Origin: Streptomyces sp. A0642 | GTDB taxonomy: Bacteria > Actinomycetota > Actinomycetes > Streptomycetales > Streptomycetaceae | NCBI RefSeq assembly: GCF_004795105.1 | Contig: NZ_SSBL01000001.1 | Span: 744,001-808,000 of the forward strand | Reading direction: 5' to 3' | DNA length: 64,000 bases | Part shown: positions 25,758 to 33,770 of the stretch, in pieces | Layout of the letters: every line of letters begins with the position of its first letter | Numbering within the stretch: the first letter of the stretch is position 1 | Notes under the pieces: generated by a model | What the model was told of the DNA's origin: nothing | What the model saw: only the letters and a program-made list of their open reading frames with translations | Database searches by the model: none | Program-made: the position numbers and the translations under genes

Positions 25758-25819
25758 GGGCGTCGCCCCGACGCCTCCGCCCCCCGCCGCACGTACGTCC
25801 CCGCTCGGGGGCGTACGTG
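25758..25819 (+). promoter_or_regulatory. Attenuator: two consecutive hairpins after the leader peptide
   Basis: Hairpin one pairs GGCGTC (25759-25764) with GACGCC (25770-25775) around a 5-base loop, with one wobble pair outside. Hairpin two pairs CACGTACGTCCCC (25790-25802) with GGGGGCGTACGTG (25807-25819) around GCTC, 13 pairs with one G-T wobble. They sit between the leader stop and the first operon gene. The layout fits transcription attenuation or structure-mediated translational control. Confidence 0.6.
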
Positions 25820-25867
25820 ACGTGCCCCTGCACGCTCCCCCCGCTTCGCCGATCCCGGGAAGTCCCC

Positions 25868-26896
25868 ATGACGCATGCCGTCCTGCCCCGCACCCTCTGG
25901 TTCACCCGCTGTCCCGTTCCCACCGCCACCGGCATCGCCGCCGACCGGCAGTGGCTCACCGACGAGTTCGCCTCCGACGGCATCTCCGTGCGCTCCCTCC
26001 AGGACGCCTCCCCGGACGCCGACCGCGCCGCGCACTTCACCCACGCCCTGCCCGGGCTCTTCCGGGAGGGCGGCAACGTCCCCGCCCTGTGGGCCCGTTC
26101 ACGGGGCGAGCGCACCCGGCTGATCGGACTCACCTGGATCGAGGAACGGCAGACCGTCCTGGTCGCGCCGGGCTCCGGCATCCGGGGCGCCGCCGCGCTG
26201 CGCGGGCGGCGGCTCGCCCTGCCGCGGCACGACATCGCCATCGACTTCTGGAGGGCCATGGCTCTGCGCGGCTTCGAAGGGGCGCTCGCCTCCGCCGCAC
26301 TCGAGCCGGCGGACGCCTCGTTCGTCGACGTGCCCGCCGCCGGGTACGAGGGCCAGTGGGCCGCCGAACTCGCCGCCCTGCGACGCGGAGACGTGGACGC
26401 CGTGTACGTGAAGGGCGCGCTGGCCGTGGAGGCGGCCCGCCGGGCCGGCGCCGAAGTGGCCGTCGAGCTCGACGACCTGCCCGACCGCCGGTTCCGCGTC
26501 AACAACGGCACCCCGCGCCCCCTCACCGTCCACCAACAGCTCCTGGACGACCGCCCCGACCTCGTCGACCGCTTCCTCGCCGTCCTGCTGAGGGCGGCCG
26601 ACTGGGCCGCCGGGCAGCCGGGCGAGGTCGACCGCATCCTCGGCGCCGAGACCGGGGCGGGCGCCGACGGAGTCGCCGGCGCCTACCGGCCCGGCACCCA
26701 TCTGACCCTCCACCCCGACCTCTCCGCCGAACGCCTCGCCCTGCTCACCGCACAGGAGGCCGGGCTGCGCGCCCATGGCTTCCTGCCCGAGCCGGTCGAC
26801 GTCGCGGCCTGGACCGACCCGGAGCCGCTACGCCGCGCCGCCGCCCTGGTCCGCCACCACCCCGTCCCCCTGAGCCCGGAGGAACCCGCGTCATGA
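25868..26896 (+). CDS. DszB-like sulfinate desulfinase homologue (unexported SBP fold)
   Basis: A 342-residue cytosolic protein without signal peptide. It resembles 2-(2'-hydroxyphenyl)benzenesulfinate desulfinase DszB of Rhodococcus: RCPVPTA with Cys15 matches the NCPVPNA site of catalytic Cys27, and HFTHALPGLFREGG with His56 and Arg66 matches DszB His60, Arg70 and the following Gly pair at identical spacing. DszB itself has the fold of periplasmic sulfonate-binding proteins. The gene opens an operon with a sulfonate transporter and an SsuD-type monooxygenase, so a role in releasing sulfite from an organosulfur compound is reasonable. It could instead be a retired binding protein. Residue matches come from my memory of DszB; substrate unknown. 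Its stop overlaps the next start (ATGA). Confidence 0.65.
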   Translation: MTHAVLPRTLWFTRCPVPTATGIAADRQWLTDEFASDGISVRSLQDASPDADRAAHFTHALPGLFREGGNVPALWARSRGERTRLIGLTWIEERQTVLVAPGSGIRGAAALRGRRLALPRHDIAIDFWRAMALRGFEGALASAALEPADASFVDVPAAGYEGQWAAELAALRRGDVDAVYVKGALAVEAARRAGAEVAVELDDLPDRRFRVNNGTPRPLTVHQQLLDDRPDLVDRFLAVLLRAADWAAGQPGEVDRILGAETGAGADGVAGAYRPGTHLTLHPDLSAERLALLTAQEAGLRAHGFLPEPVDVAAWTDPEPLRRAAALVRHHPVPLSPEEPAS

Positions 26897-27909
26897 AGAC
26901 CACCCGCCCCCTGCGTACGACAGCCGCTCCGGCGCTCCTCACGGTCGCGGCACTCGTCGCCCTCACCGCCTGCGGCACGTCCGAGGCCGACAGCTCCGCC
27001 CCCGGCTCCAAGGCCGCGGTGACGGTCCGCATCCCCGACCCCGGCAACTCCGGCGTGCTCGCCCTCGGCAAGAAGGACGGCAGCCTCGACAAGGCACTGG
27101 CCAAGGCAGGCGCCACGGTGCGGTGGACCGGCAGCGCGGGCCCGTTCGCCCCGGCCGCCCAGGCGATGAACGCCGGTCAGCTGGACATCGCCACCGGCTC
27201 CATCACCTCCGGCATCACCTCGCTCGCCCAGCGGCCCGGCTTCAAGTTCTTCACCGCCGTCGATCCGGACGCGACGGGGGAGGGCATCCTCGTCAGGGAG
27301 GGCTCGGGCATCCGCTCGGTGGCCGACCTGGTCGGGAAGAAGGTCGCCGTCAACCAGGGCGGCACCGGGGAGTACCTCCTGCTCAAGGCCCTCGCCAAGG
27401 CCGGCATCCCGGCGGACGAGGTCACCCGCGTCTATCTGCGGCCGGACCAGACCGCGGCGGTCTTCAACGCCGGCAAGGTCGACGCCTGGGCCGTCTGGGC
27501 CACGTACGCGGTCGCCGAGATCGGCAGCGGCAAGGCGCACTTCCTCGCCGACGGCGCGGCGATCGGCTCCGACAACTACAGCCTCAACGCCGTACGGACC
27601 GAGTTCGCCGAGCAGCACCCGAAGGTCGTCGCGGCGCTCTACCAGTACCTCCACGAGGCCAGCGCCAAGGAGAAGCAGAACCCGGCCGCGTACCTCAACG
27701 TCTTCACCGACGTCGGGCCGACCGCCGTGACCGGAAAGGCCAAGGAGGTCCAGACCGCCATCACCGCGAAGGGCGGCACCGTCGACCCCATCGGCCCCGA
27801 GGACATCGAGCGCTTCAAGGCCGTCGCCGCGTTCTACGCCCAGCAGAAGGTCACCAAGGGCCAGGTCGACGTGGCCTCCCACCTGCTCGACGTCGGGAAG
27901 CTGACATGA
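26893..27909 (+). CDS. ssuA: Sulfonate-type ABC transporter substrate-binding lipoprotein
   Basis: A 338-residue lipoprotein with lipobox LTAC and lipid-anchored Cys27. The mature part has the SsuA/TauA fold: VRIPDPGNSGVLALGKK, AAQAMNAGQLDIATGSI, GKKVAVNQGGTGEYLLLKAL and VFNAGKVDAWAVWATY. These proteins capture alkanesulfonates, taurine, nitrate or related anions outside the membrane. Its neighbours (permease, ATPase, SsuD) support sulfonate. It overlaps the DszB-like gene upstream and the permease gene downstream by 4 bp each. The precise ligand, aliphatic or aromatic, cannot be decided from sequence. Confidence 0.88.
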   Translation: MKTTRPLRTTAAPALLTVAALVALTACGTSEADSSAPGSKAAVTVRIPDPGNSGVLALGKKDGSLDKALAKAGATVRWTGSAGPFAPAAQAMNAGQLDIATGSITSGITSLAQRPGFKFFTAVDPDATGEGILVREGSGIRSVADLVGKKVAVNQGGTGEYLLLKALAKAGIPADEVTRVYLRPDQTAAVFNAGKVDAWAVWATYAVAEIGSGKAHFLADGAAIGSDNYSLNAVRTEFAEQHPKVVAALYQYLHEASAKEKQNPAAYLNVFTDVGPTAVTGKAKEVQTAITAKGGTVDPIGPEDIERFKAVAAFYAQQKVTKGQVDVASHLLDVGKLT

Positions 27910-28736
27910 GCGACACCGCCACGCCTCCCGGCCTGGTCCGGCCGCGCCCCCGCGTCAGCAGGGCCCGCGGCCGGGGCTACGCGCCGGCCGTCCGCGCCAT
28001 CGGACCGGTCGCGCTGCTGCTCCTGTGGTGGGTGGCCTCCGCCACCGGACTCCTCACGCCCGACGTCCTGGCATCGCCCGGCGAGGTTCTGCGGGCCGTG
28101 GGGGAGTTGTGGGGCAACGGCCAGCTGCCCGACGCCCTCACCACCTCCCTCACCCGCTCCGGCCTCGGCCTCCTCATCGGGCTCGCCGCCGGACTGACCC
28201 TCGGCATCACCACCGGCTTCACCCGGCTCGGCGACGAACTCCTCGACTCCTCGCTCCAGACCCTTCGCACCATCCCCTTCCTCTCCCTGGTCCCGTTGTT
28301 CATGGTGTGGTTCGGGATCAACGAGACGGCCAAGATCCTCCTCATCGCCGTCGCCACGACCTTCCCGATGTACGTGTCCACCTCGAGCGGCGTACGCGAC
28401 ACGGACCCGAAACTCATCGAGGCCATGCGGAGCTTCGGCATGGGACGCCTCGCCCTCGTACGCGAAGTCGTCCTGCCCGGCGCGCTGCCGTCCCTGCTCG
28501 CCGGACTGCGCCTGTCCATGACGCTCAGCGTCATCGCGCTGATCGCCGCCGAGGAGATCAACGCCACCGCCGGAATCGGCTATCTGATGTCCCAGGCGCA
28601 GAGCTACGCCCGCACCGACATCCTCGCCGTCTGCATCCTCGTCTACGGGCTCCTCGGACTGACCGCCGACGCCCTCGTGCGACTGCTGGAACGCGTGCTG
28701 ATGCCGTGGCGCACCCCCCAGGGAGCCACCCGATGA
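27906..28736 (+). CDS. ssuC: Sulfonate-type ABC transporter permease
   Basis: A 276-residue binding-protein-dependent permease with about six membrane segments (VALLLLWWVASATGLL, SGLGLLIGLAAGLTLGI and LIAAEEINATAGIGYL region). The EAA loop that docks on the ATPase reads EAMRSFGMGRLALVREVVLPGALP. Sequence pattern and length match SsuC/TauC. It overlaps the lipoprotein upstream and the ATPase gene downstream by 4 bp each, so the three are translated together as one importer. Substrate is taken from context. Confidence 0.9.
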   Translation: MSDTATPPGLVRPRPRVSRARGRGYAPAVRAIGPVALLLLWWVASATGLLTPDVLASPGEVLRAVGELWGNGQLPDALTTSLTRSGLGLLIGLAAGLTLGITTGFTRLGDELLDSSLQTLRTIPFLSLVPLFMVWFGINETAKILLIAVATTFPMYVSTSSGVRDTDPKLIEAMRSFGMGRLALVREVVLPGALPSLLAGLRLSMTLSVIALIAAEEINATAGIGYLMSQAQSYARTDILAVCILVYGLLGLTADALVRLLERVLMPWRTPQGATR

Positions 28737-29491
28737 CCACCGACCCCACCTCCGCGCCCGCGGTACGGGTACGGGGACTGCGCCGGGTCTTCGGTGACCG
28801 TGCCGTCCTCGACGATCTCCGACTCGACATCGCCCGGGGCGAGTTCGTGGCCCTGCTCGGCGCCAGCGGCAGCGGGAAGACGACGCTGCTGCGCATCCTC
28901 GGCGCCCTCGACGGCGCCGACGGGGGTGAGGTGCTCGTCCCCGGGGCCCGCACCGTCGTCTTCCAGGAACCCCGGCTCGTCCCCTCGAAGAAGGTCCTGG
29001 CCAATGTGACGGTCGCGCTGCCCCGCGGCCGCTCGGCCGACGGGCTGCGGGCGCTGGCCGAAGTCGGCCTGGAAGGCCACGCCGAGGCCTGGCCTGCCAC
29101 CCTCTCCGGCGGCGAGGCCCAGCGCGTCGCGCTCGCCCGCGCCCTGGTCAGGGAGCCCGGACTCCTGCTGCTGGACGAGCCGTTCGCCGCGCTCGACGCG
29201 CTGACCCGGCTCAGGATGCAGGACCTCGTCGGCGAGCTGTGCCGCCGCCACCGTCCCGCCGTCCTGCTCGTCACCCATGACGTCGAGGAGGCCGTACGGC
29301 TGGCCGACCGGGTGGCGGTCCTGCGCGACGGCCGACTCGTCACCGACGAGACGGTGGACGTCGGCCGGCCGCGCGACCCGGGCGATCCCGCGTTCGCGGC
29401 CCTGCGCCGGCGGCTCCTGGCCGACCTCGGCGTCGACGTCCCCGCACCTTCCCTTCCGACCCCCGTCCGTACCGAAGCCGGAGTGATCTGA
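28733..29491 (+). CDS. ssuB: Sulfonate-type ABC transporter ATPase
   Basis: A 252-residue ABC ATPase of the SsuB/TauB type. Walker A is GASGSGKT (residues 43-50), the Q-loop is VVFQEPRL, the signature is LSGGEAQRVALARAL and Walker B is LLLLDEPFAALDALTR, followed by LVTHDVEEAV. The protein drives the SsuC-type permease. It overlaps the permease gene by 4 bp, and its stop directly abuts the next start with no gap. Assignment to sulfonate rather than nitrate or pyrimidine precursors rests on the SsuD gene in the same operon. Confidence 0.9.
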   Translation: MTTDPTSAPAVRVRGLRRVFGDRAVLDDLRLDIARGEFVALLGASGSGKTTLLRILGALDGADGGEVLVPGARTVVFQEPRLVPSKKVLANVTVALPRGRSADGLRALAEVGLEGHAEAWPATLSGGEAQRVALARALVREPGLLLLDEPFAALDALTRLRMQDLVGELCRRHRPAVLLVTHDVEEAVRLADRVAVLRDGRLVTDETVDVGRPRDPGDPAFAALRRRLLADLGVDVPAPSLPTPVRTEAGVI

Positions 29492-30379
29492 ATGACCCTC
29501 ACCATCGGTGTCCACAGCAGCAACCCGTCCCTCTACCACCTGTACCACCTGTCCCGGCTGGGCTTCGCCCAGGAGGAGCTGGCCCCGCTCGGGGAGAGCG
29601 TCGTCTTCCATCCGTACAGCAACGGCGTGCGCACGGGCGAGCTCCTCACCCAGGGCGTCATCGACTTCGGCGGCACCGGCTCCACCCCGCCCGTCACCGC
29701 CCAGGCCGCCGGCCACGACATCGTCTACACCGCGGTCTCCGCCCCCCGCCCCGGACACGGCGCGCTCCTCGTCCCCGAGGAGAGCCCCGTGCGCACCGTC
29801 GCCGGCCTCAAGGGCGCGACCGTGCACCTGGCGATCGGATCCTGGCAGACCCACCTCATCGCCAAGGCCCTCGACGACGCCGGGCTGTCGTACGCCGACG
29901 ACATCACAGCCGTCCGCAGCGGCGCGAACAGCGAAGAACTGCTGCGCGCCGGAGAGATCGCCGCCTGGGTCGCCCAGGGTGCCGAGCTGGCGGCGGCCCG
30001 GCGCACCGGCGGGCTGCGGACGCTGGTGCGTACCGGCGACGTCATCAGTGACCGGTCCGTCTTCTTCACCCGCCGCGACCTCGCCGAATCCCGGCCCGAG
30101 GTCGTCGAGGCGCTGACCCGGGCGCTGCGGCGCGCCGACGCGTGGGCCGCGGCCCACCCCCGGCAGGCGGCCGAGATCGCCGCGGCCGACCTCGGAGGTT
30201 CGGCCGACGACTGGGAGACCGCGCTCGCCTCGCTGCCCTGGACGATCGAGCCCGTCTCCGACGCGTTCCTCGCCGAGCAGCAGGAGGCCGCCGACATCTT
30301 CCACCGGACCGGCTTCATCGACCGCCCGGTCACCGTCGCCCACGCGCGCGCCCGTGCCACGGCCGGCAAGGCGGTATGA
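29492..30379 (+). CDS. Second binding-protein-fold protein without export signal
   Basis: A 295-residue SsuA-like protein starting at the base after the ATPase stop. It has recognisable fold elements (GVIDFGGTGSTPPVTAQAAG, LKGATVHLAIGS, ELLRAGEIAAWVAQGAELAA) but begins MTLTIGVHSSNPS with no signal peptide and no lipobox, so it should stay in the cytosol. It lacks the Cys/His/Arg set of the DszB-like protein. Possible roles are a cytosolic sulfonate carrier for SsuD, a second desulfinase-like enzyme, or a non-classical extracytoplasmic protein with a missed start. An upstream alternative start inside the ATPase gene would still not add an obvious signal. Function uncertain. Confidence 0.75.
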   Translation: MTLTIGVHSSNPSLYHLYHLSRLGFAQEELAPLGESVVFHPYSNGVRTGELLTQGVIDFGGTGSTPPVTAQAAGHDIVYTAVSAPRPGHGALLVPEESPVRTVAGLKGATVHLAIGSWQTHLIAKALDDAGLSYADDITAVRSGANSEELLRAGEIAAWVAQGAELAAARRTGGLRTLVRTGDVISDRSVFFTRRDLAESRPEVVEALTRALRRADAWAAAHPRQAAEIAAADLGGSADDWETALASLPWTIEPVSDAFLAEQQEAADIFHRTGFIDRPVTVAHARARATAGKAV

Positions 30380-30383
30380 CGAC

Positions 30384-31457
30384 ATGGCGACCGAAGTCCT
30401 CTGGTACATCATTCCGCGCGAAGGCGCCTACCCCTGGGAGCCGGCGGGCAGACGCCCGGTCGACCTCGGCTACCTGACCCAGCTGGCCGGGACGGTCGAG
30501 CGGCTCGGCTACAGCGGTGCGCTGCTCGCCACCGACCTGTACGACGTCTGGCCGCTCGGCAGCGCGCTGGCCGCGTCGACCAGCACCCGGTTCAAGCCCC
30601 TGCTCGCCGTCCACCCCGGGCTCGTCGCGCCGACCCTGCTCGCGAAGATGGCGCTGAGCTTCGACACGCTCTTCGGCGGACGCCTCCGCTTCAACGTGGT
30701 CAACGGTTCAACCAAGCCCCTGCAGGAGTACGGACTCCACGTGGAGCACGACGAACGGTACGAGCTGAGCGCGGAGTACTGGTCGATCGTGAAGCGGCTG
30801 ACGGCCGGCGAGGTCTTCGACCACAAGGGCCGCTTCTACGACCTGAAGAACGCCGGCGCCTCCTTCCGGGACCTGAAGCCGGTCCAGGACGGACACATCC
30901 CGCTCTGGTTCGGCGGCTCGTCCGATCCCGGCATCGAGATGGCCGCCGAGCACGTGGACGTCTTCCTGACCTGGGGCGAGCCGCCGCACCTGCTCAAGGA
31001 GAAGCTGGAGAGGGTCCGGGCCAGGGCCGCCGCCTACGGCCGCACGCTCAGGATCGGGCTGCGGCTCCACCTGATCGTCCGGGACACGGAGGCGGAGGCC
31101 TGGGCCGCGGCCGACCGGCTCCTGGACGTCACCAGCGACGCGACGTACGCCCGCCAACTCGGCGACCGGGCGGGCGAGGACGGCGTCGGCTGGCAGCGGC
31201 AGTTCCGCCAGCACGGTGGAAAGGTTCCCGCGCACGCCCGTGAGCTGGAGGTCCACCCCAACATGTGGCCGGGCATGAGCCTCTTCCGGCCGGGCCCGGG
31301 AACCGCCGTGGTGGGATCCACCGCGCAGGTCGTCGAGCGGCTCAAGGAGTTCGAGGACCTGGGCGTCGACACCTTCATCCTCTCCGGCAACCCGCTCCTG
31401 GAGGAGGCGTACCGGGTGGCGGAGACGGTGCTGCCGGCGCTGGGCGTCGCACGCTGA
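30384..31457 (+). CDS. ssuD: SsuD-like FMNH2-dependent alkanesulfonate monooxygenase
   Basis: A 357-residue luciferase-like enzyme that would use reduced FMN and oxygen to split sulfonates into an aldehyde and sulfite. It follows E. coli SsuD closely in blocks: RPVDLGYLTQLAGTVERLGY, VNGSTKPLQEYG, HDERYELSAEYW, PLWFGGSSDPGIEMAAEHVD, LTWGEPPHLLKEK and LSGNPLLEEAYRVAE. It starts 5 bp after the previous gene and is the last member before a strong terminator. No flavin reductase (SsuE) is encoded in the operon, so reduced flavin must come from elsewhere. With the DszB-like protein it gives the cluster two possible sulfur-releasing enzymes. Confidence 0.92.
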   Translation: MATEVLWYIIPREGAYPWEPAGRRPVDLGYLTQLAGTVERLGYSGALLATDLYDVWPLGSALAASTSTRFKPLLAVHPGLVAPTLLAKMALSFDTLFGGRLRFNVVNGSTKPLQEYGLHVEHDERYELSAEYWSIVKRLTAGEVFDHKGRFYDLKNAGASFRDLKPVQDGHIPLWFGGSSDPGIEMAAEHVDVFLTWGEPPHLLKEKLERVRARAAAYGRTLRIGLRLHLIVRDTEAEAWAAADRLLDVTSDATYARQLGDRAGEDGVGWQRQFRQHGGKVPAHARELEVHPNMWPGMSLFRPGPGTAVVGSTAQVVERLKEFEDLGVDTFILSGNPLLEEAYRVAETVLPALGVAR

Positions 31458-31471
31458 CGAGCGGGACGCGG

Positions 31472-31499
31472 GTGCTCCGGCCGGCCGCGGCCGGAGCAC
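31472..31499 (+). terminator. Terminator of the sulfur operon
   Basis: A perfect 11-bp stem GTGCTCCGGCC/GGCCGGAGCAC with a 6-base loop begins 15 bp after the ssuD stop. Confidence 0.8.
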
Positions 31500-31589
31500 G
31501 CAGGGACTGCGGCCGTCAGTGACCGGTGGAAGACTCGAAGCATCAGGAATTCCTGCTGTCCGGGAACGGGACCACCGAAGGAGCCGGCC

Positions 31590-32390
31590 ATGCTCACCAC
31601 CCGTTTCGTCGACGGAGCGCCCAACTGGATGGATCTCGGCACACCGGATCTCGAAGGGGCCAGGGCCTTCTACACCGCTCTCCTCGGCTGGGAGTTCCAG
31701 CCCGGCGGCCCCGAGACCGGCGGCTACGGCATGTTCCTGCTGAACGGGAAGACCGTCGGCGGCGCGATGACGGTCACCGAGGAGCAGGCGAAGCCGTCCT
31801 GGTCCGTGTACTTCCGGTCGGCGGACGTCGACGCCACCGCCCGGGCCGTGGAAAAGGCCGCGGGGACGGTGGCGTTCCCGCCGATGGACGTGCTGGAGTA
31901 CGGCCGGATGGGCGGGTTCACCGACCGCGCCGGGGCGTACTTCGGCGTCTGGCAGCCCCGGCAGAACCCGGGACTCGGCCGGGTGAACGAACGGGGCAGC
32001 CTCTGCTGGGCCGAGCTGTACACCCCCGACGTACCGGCGGCCGCGGCGTTCTACGGCGCGGTCTTCGGCTGGGAGACCACGCAGACGCCCTATCCGGACG
32101 GCACGGGGGCGTACACCGTCGCCCGAACGGCGGGCGGCGGCGAGAAGACCTCGTTCGGCGGGCTCGTCCCGCTGGACGCGGTGCCCGTCCGGGCCGTCGC
32201 CGGGCCGCACTGGCTGCCGTACATCGAGGTCGACGACTGCGACGCCGCCGCGACGGCGGTCGAGCGGCTCGGCGGCAAGCTGACACTGGAACCCATGGAG
32301 ATGGAAGGCGTCGGCACCTTCGCCCACGTCGCCGATCCGTACGGCGCCGCCTTCGCGGTGATCAGGAGCGCGCAGACGCCCGCCGCCTGA
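31590..32390 (+). CDS. Two-domain VOC (glyoxalase/bleomycin-resistance fold) protein
   Basis: A 266-residue protein made of two VOC modules. The first opens NWMDLGTPDLEGARAFYTALLGWEF and the second, from about residue 132, opens CWAELYTPDVPAAAAFYGAVFGWETT; each ends in a segment like the YGAAFAVIR terminus. Such double-VOC proteins of Streptomyces are generally annotated as hydroxylase- or glyoxalase-like and their substrates are unknown. A GAAGGAG ribosome site lies just upstream. It stands alone between the sulfur operon terminator and the WhiB-like gene. Confidence 0.85.
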   Translation: MLTTRFVDGAPNWMDLGTPDLEGARAFYTALLGWEFQPGGPETGGYGMFLLNGKTVGGAMTVTEEQAKPSWSVYFRSADVDATARAVEKAAGTVAFPPMDVLEYGRMGGFTDRAGAYFGVWQPRQNPGLGRVNERGSLCWAELYTPDVPAAAAFYGAVFGWETTQTPYPDGTGAYTVARTAGGGEKTSFGGLVPLDAVPVRAVAGPHWLPYIEVDDCDAAATAVERLGGKLTLEPMEMEGVGTFAHVADPYGAAFAVIRSAQTPAA

Positions 32391-32483
32391 CCGGGGCGGT
32401 CCGGGAACACGCCGCGAGCGGCCCTCCGGCCAGTTGATGGATCGTTGATCAGTCGTTTATCGCGGCAGGGCACTGTGTGGCCC

Positions 32484-32738
32484 ATGCTGATCAACACCGC
32501 GACCGACCCCGCTCTCGCCTGGCAGGAGACAGCGCTGTGCGCACAGACGGGGCCCGAGTTCTTCTTCCCCGCCCCCGGCAGCTCCACCCGTGAGGCCAAG
32601 CAGCTCTGCAACGCCTGCGAGGGACGAGTGGCCTGCCTGGAGTACGCACTCGACAACGACGAGCGCTTCGGCGTGTGGGGCGGTCTCTCCGAGAAGGAGC
32701 GTGACCGGCTCCGCAGAGTGGACCGCGACCGGGCGTGA
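32484..32738 (+). CDS. WhiB-like iron-sulfur transcription factor
   Basis: An 84-residue Wbl protein. Four cysteines (Cys19, Cys42, Cys45, Cys51) have the C-x22-C-x2-C-x5-C spacing that binds a [4Fe-4S] cluster. The GVWGG turn at residues 63-67 contacts the principal sigma factor, and the basic KERDRLRRVDRDR tail would bind DNA. This is the minimal Wbl form. It does not match my memory of WhiB, WhiD, WblA or WblE closely enough to name it. Wbl proteins govern development, redox response and resistance in actinomycetes. It converges on the chitosanase gene with 15 bp between stops. Confidence 0.9.
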   Translation: MLINTATDPALAWQETALCAQTGPEFFFPAPGSSTREAKQLCNACEGRVACLEYALDNDERFGVWGGLSEKERDRLRRVDRDRA

Positions 32739-32753
32739 ACGCCGGACGGCGGA

Positions 32754-33677
32754 TCAGGCCGGGATGCGGAACGTCTCGCCGTACATCTGCCAGGTCAGCG
32801 GAAGTTCCAGGGCCAGGTTCCCGTCCTCCAGGAACACCCGCTGGGCGGTGTCGAGGCGCGAGGTGTCCTGCTGGTGCTTCTTCGACTTCATCACGGTCCG
32901 GGCCGCTTCGAGGAAGGCGTCCAGATAGGCCGTCTCGTCGCCGCCCTCCGCGACCGTGTCCGCCTCGGCCAGGGCCGCCTTCCGGATGCCGTAGAACGCG
33001 TCCTCCTCGGACCCGGGACCGTGGAGGACCATGGCGTCGAAGTACATGAACTGACCCAGGGTGCCGAGCCCGTCCAGTTTCGCCAGATGGACGGCCGGTT
33101 CGAAGTACTGCTTCAGCCGGACGCGGTCCTGGGCGGCACGGAAGACGGGGTCCTGCGCCGCCTTCTTCCAGGCGGCCGTGAATCCGGGGTCCAGTCCCTC
33201 GTGCGAAGCGGAGCCGTCGACCTTGCGCAGCGCGGGAACGAACGGACGCAGCGGACTGTCCGGATGATCCGCGGTGAACGACTCGACGAACGCCAGCATG
33301 TCGTGCGTACGGGAGCAGAAGCCGACGATCCCGGCGTTGTACCCCGTGCCGTCCCCGGTGTCCTCGATCGCGCCGTACTGGCTGCGCCAGTCCAGGGTCG
33401 ATCCCTCGGCGCTGGCCAGCAGCTTCCAGGCGACCTCGCGCATCTTCGGCGCGGCGAGCCCGGGCGGCATCGCGGCGACGCGTGCGTTCAGCTCGCGCAG
33501 GTCCTCGTCGTCCGCTCCGGCGTACGGGTCCGCCGCCTCGTCGGCGGCGGCCGGCGCGGTCGGCCGGGGCGAGCCGGTGGGCAGCCCCGGGTCGCCGTCG
33601 CCGTTGAAGAGCAGGGAAACGGCGATGGCTATCGGCGCACCGAACAGAACGAGACGGGTCACAGGTTTCACGCGCAC
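32754..33677 (-). CDS. csn: GH46 chitosanase
   Basis: A 307-residue protein whose residues 75-307 follow family GH46 chitosanase, the endo-enzyme that cleaves chitosan. The catalytic acid Glu91 (ASAEGSTLDW) and base Asp109 (DTGDGTGY) are 18 residues apart, as Glu22 and Asp40 are in the Streptomyces N174 enzyme. Further blocks are NAGIVGFCSRTHDML, GQFMYFDAMVLHGPG and GGDETAYLDAFLEAAR. The N-terminal hydrophobic segment (VLFGAPIAIAVSLLF) has no clear cleavage site and leads to a Pro/Ala-rich linker, so the enzyme may stay membrane-attached or be released by proteolysis. I see no CsnR box (GAAAGCGCTTTC) upstream. Confidence 0.9.
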   Translation of the reverse strand: MRVKPVTRLVLFGAPIAIAVSLLFNGDGDPGLPTGSPRPTAPAAADEAADPYAGADDEDLRELNARVAAMPPGLAAPKMREVAWKLLASAEGSTLDWRSQYGAIEDTGDGTGYNAGIVGFCSRTHDMLAFVESFTADHPDSPLRPFVPALRKVDGSASHEGLDPGFTAAWKKAAQDPVFRAAQDRVRLKQYFEPAVHLAKLDGLGTLGQFMYFDAMVLHGPGSEEDAFYGIRKAALAEADTVAEGGDETAYLDAFLEAARTVMKSKKHQQDTSRLDTAQRVFLEDGNLALELPLTWQMYGETFRIPA

Positions 33678-33770
33678 AGAGTACGGTCCGCGCGGCCCTG
33701 GGCAGGGCTCGGCCCCGGGGGCCGGGGCGAGCCGGGGAAGCCCGCCCCGTCGCGGCCGTGGGGCCGGCCG

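Noticed and set aside
29492..30379. Calling this a second DszB-like desulfinase
   Set aside because: It lacks the Cys-Pro-Val-Pro, His and Arg-x-Gly-Gly elements, so only the binding-protein fold is supportable.
32401..32483. TTGATG/TATCGC considered as a promoter for the WhiB-like gene
   Set aside because: The hexamers match poorly and several alternative pairings are equally good within the same repeated gttgat words.
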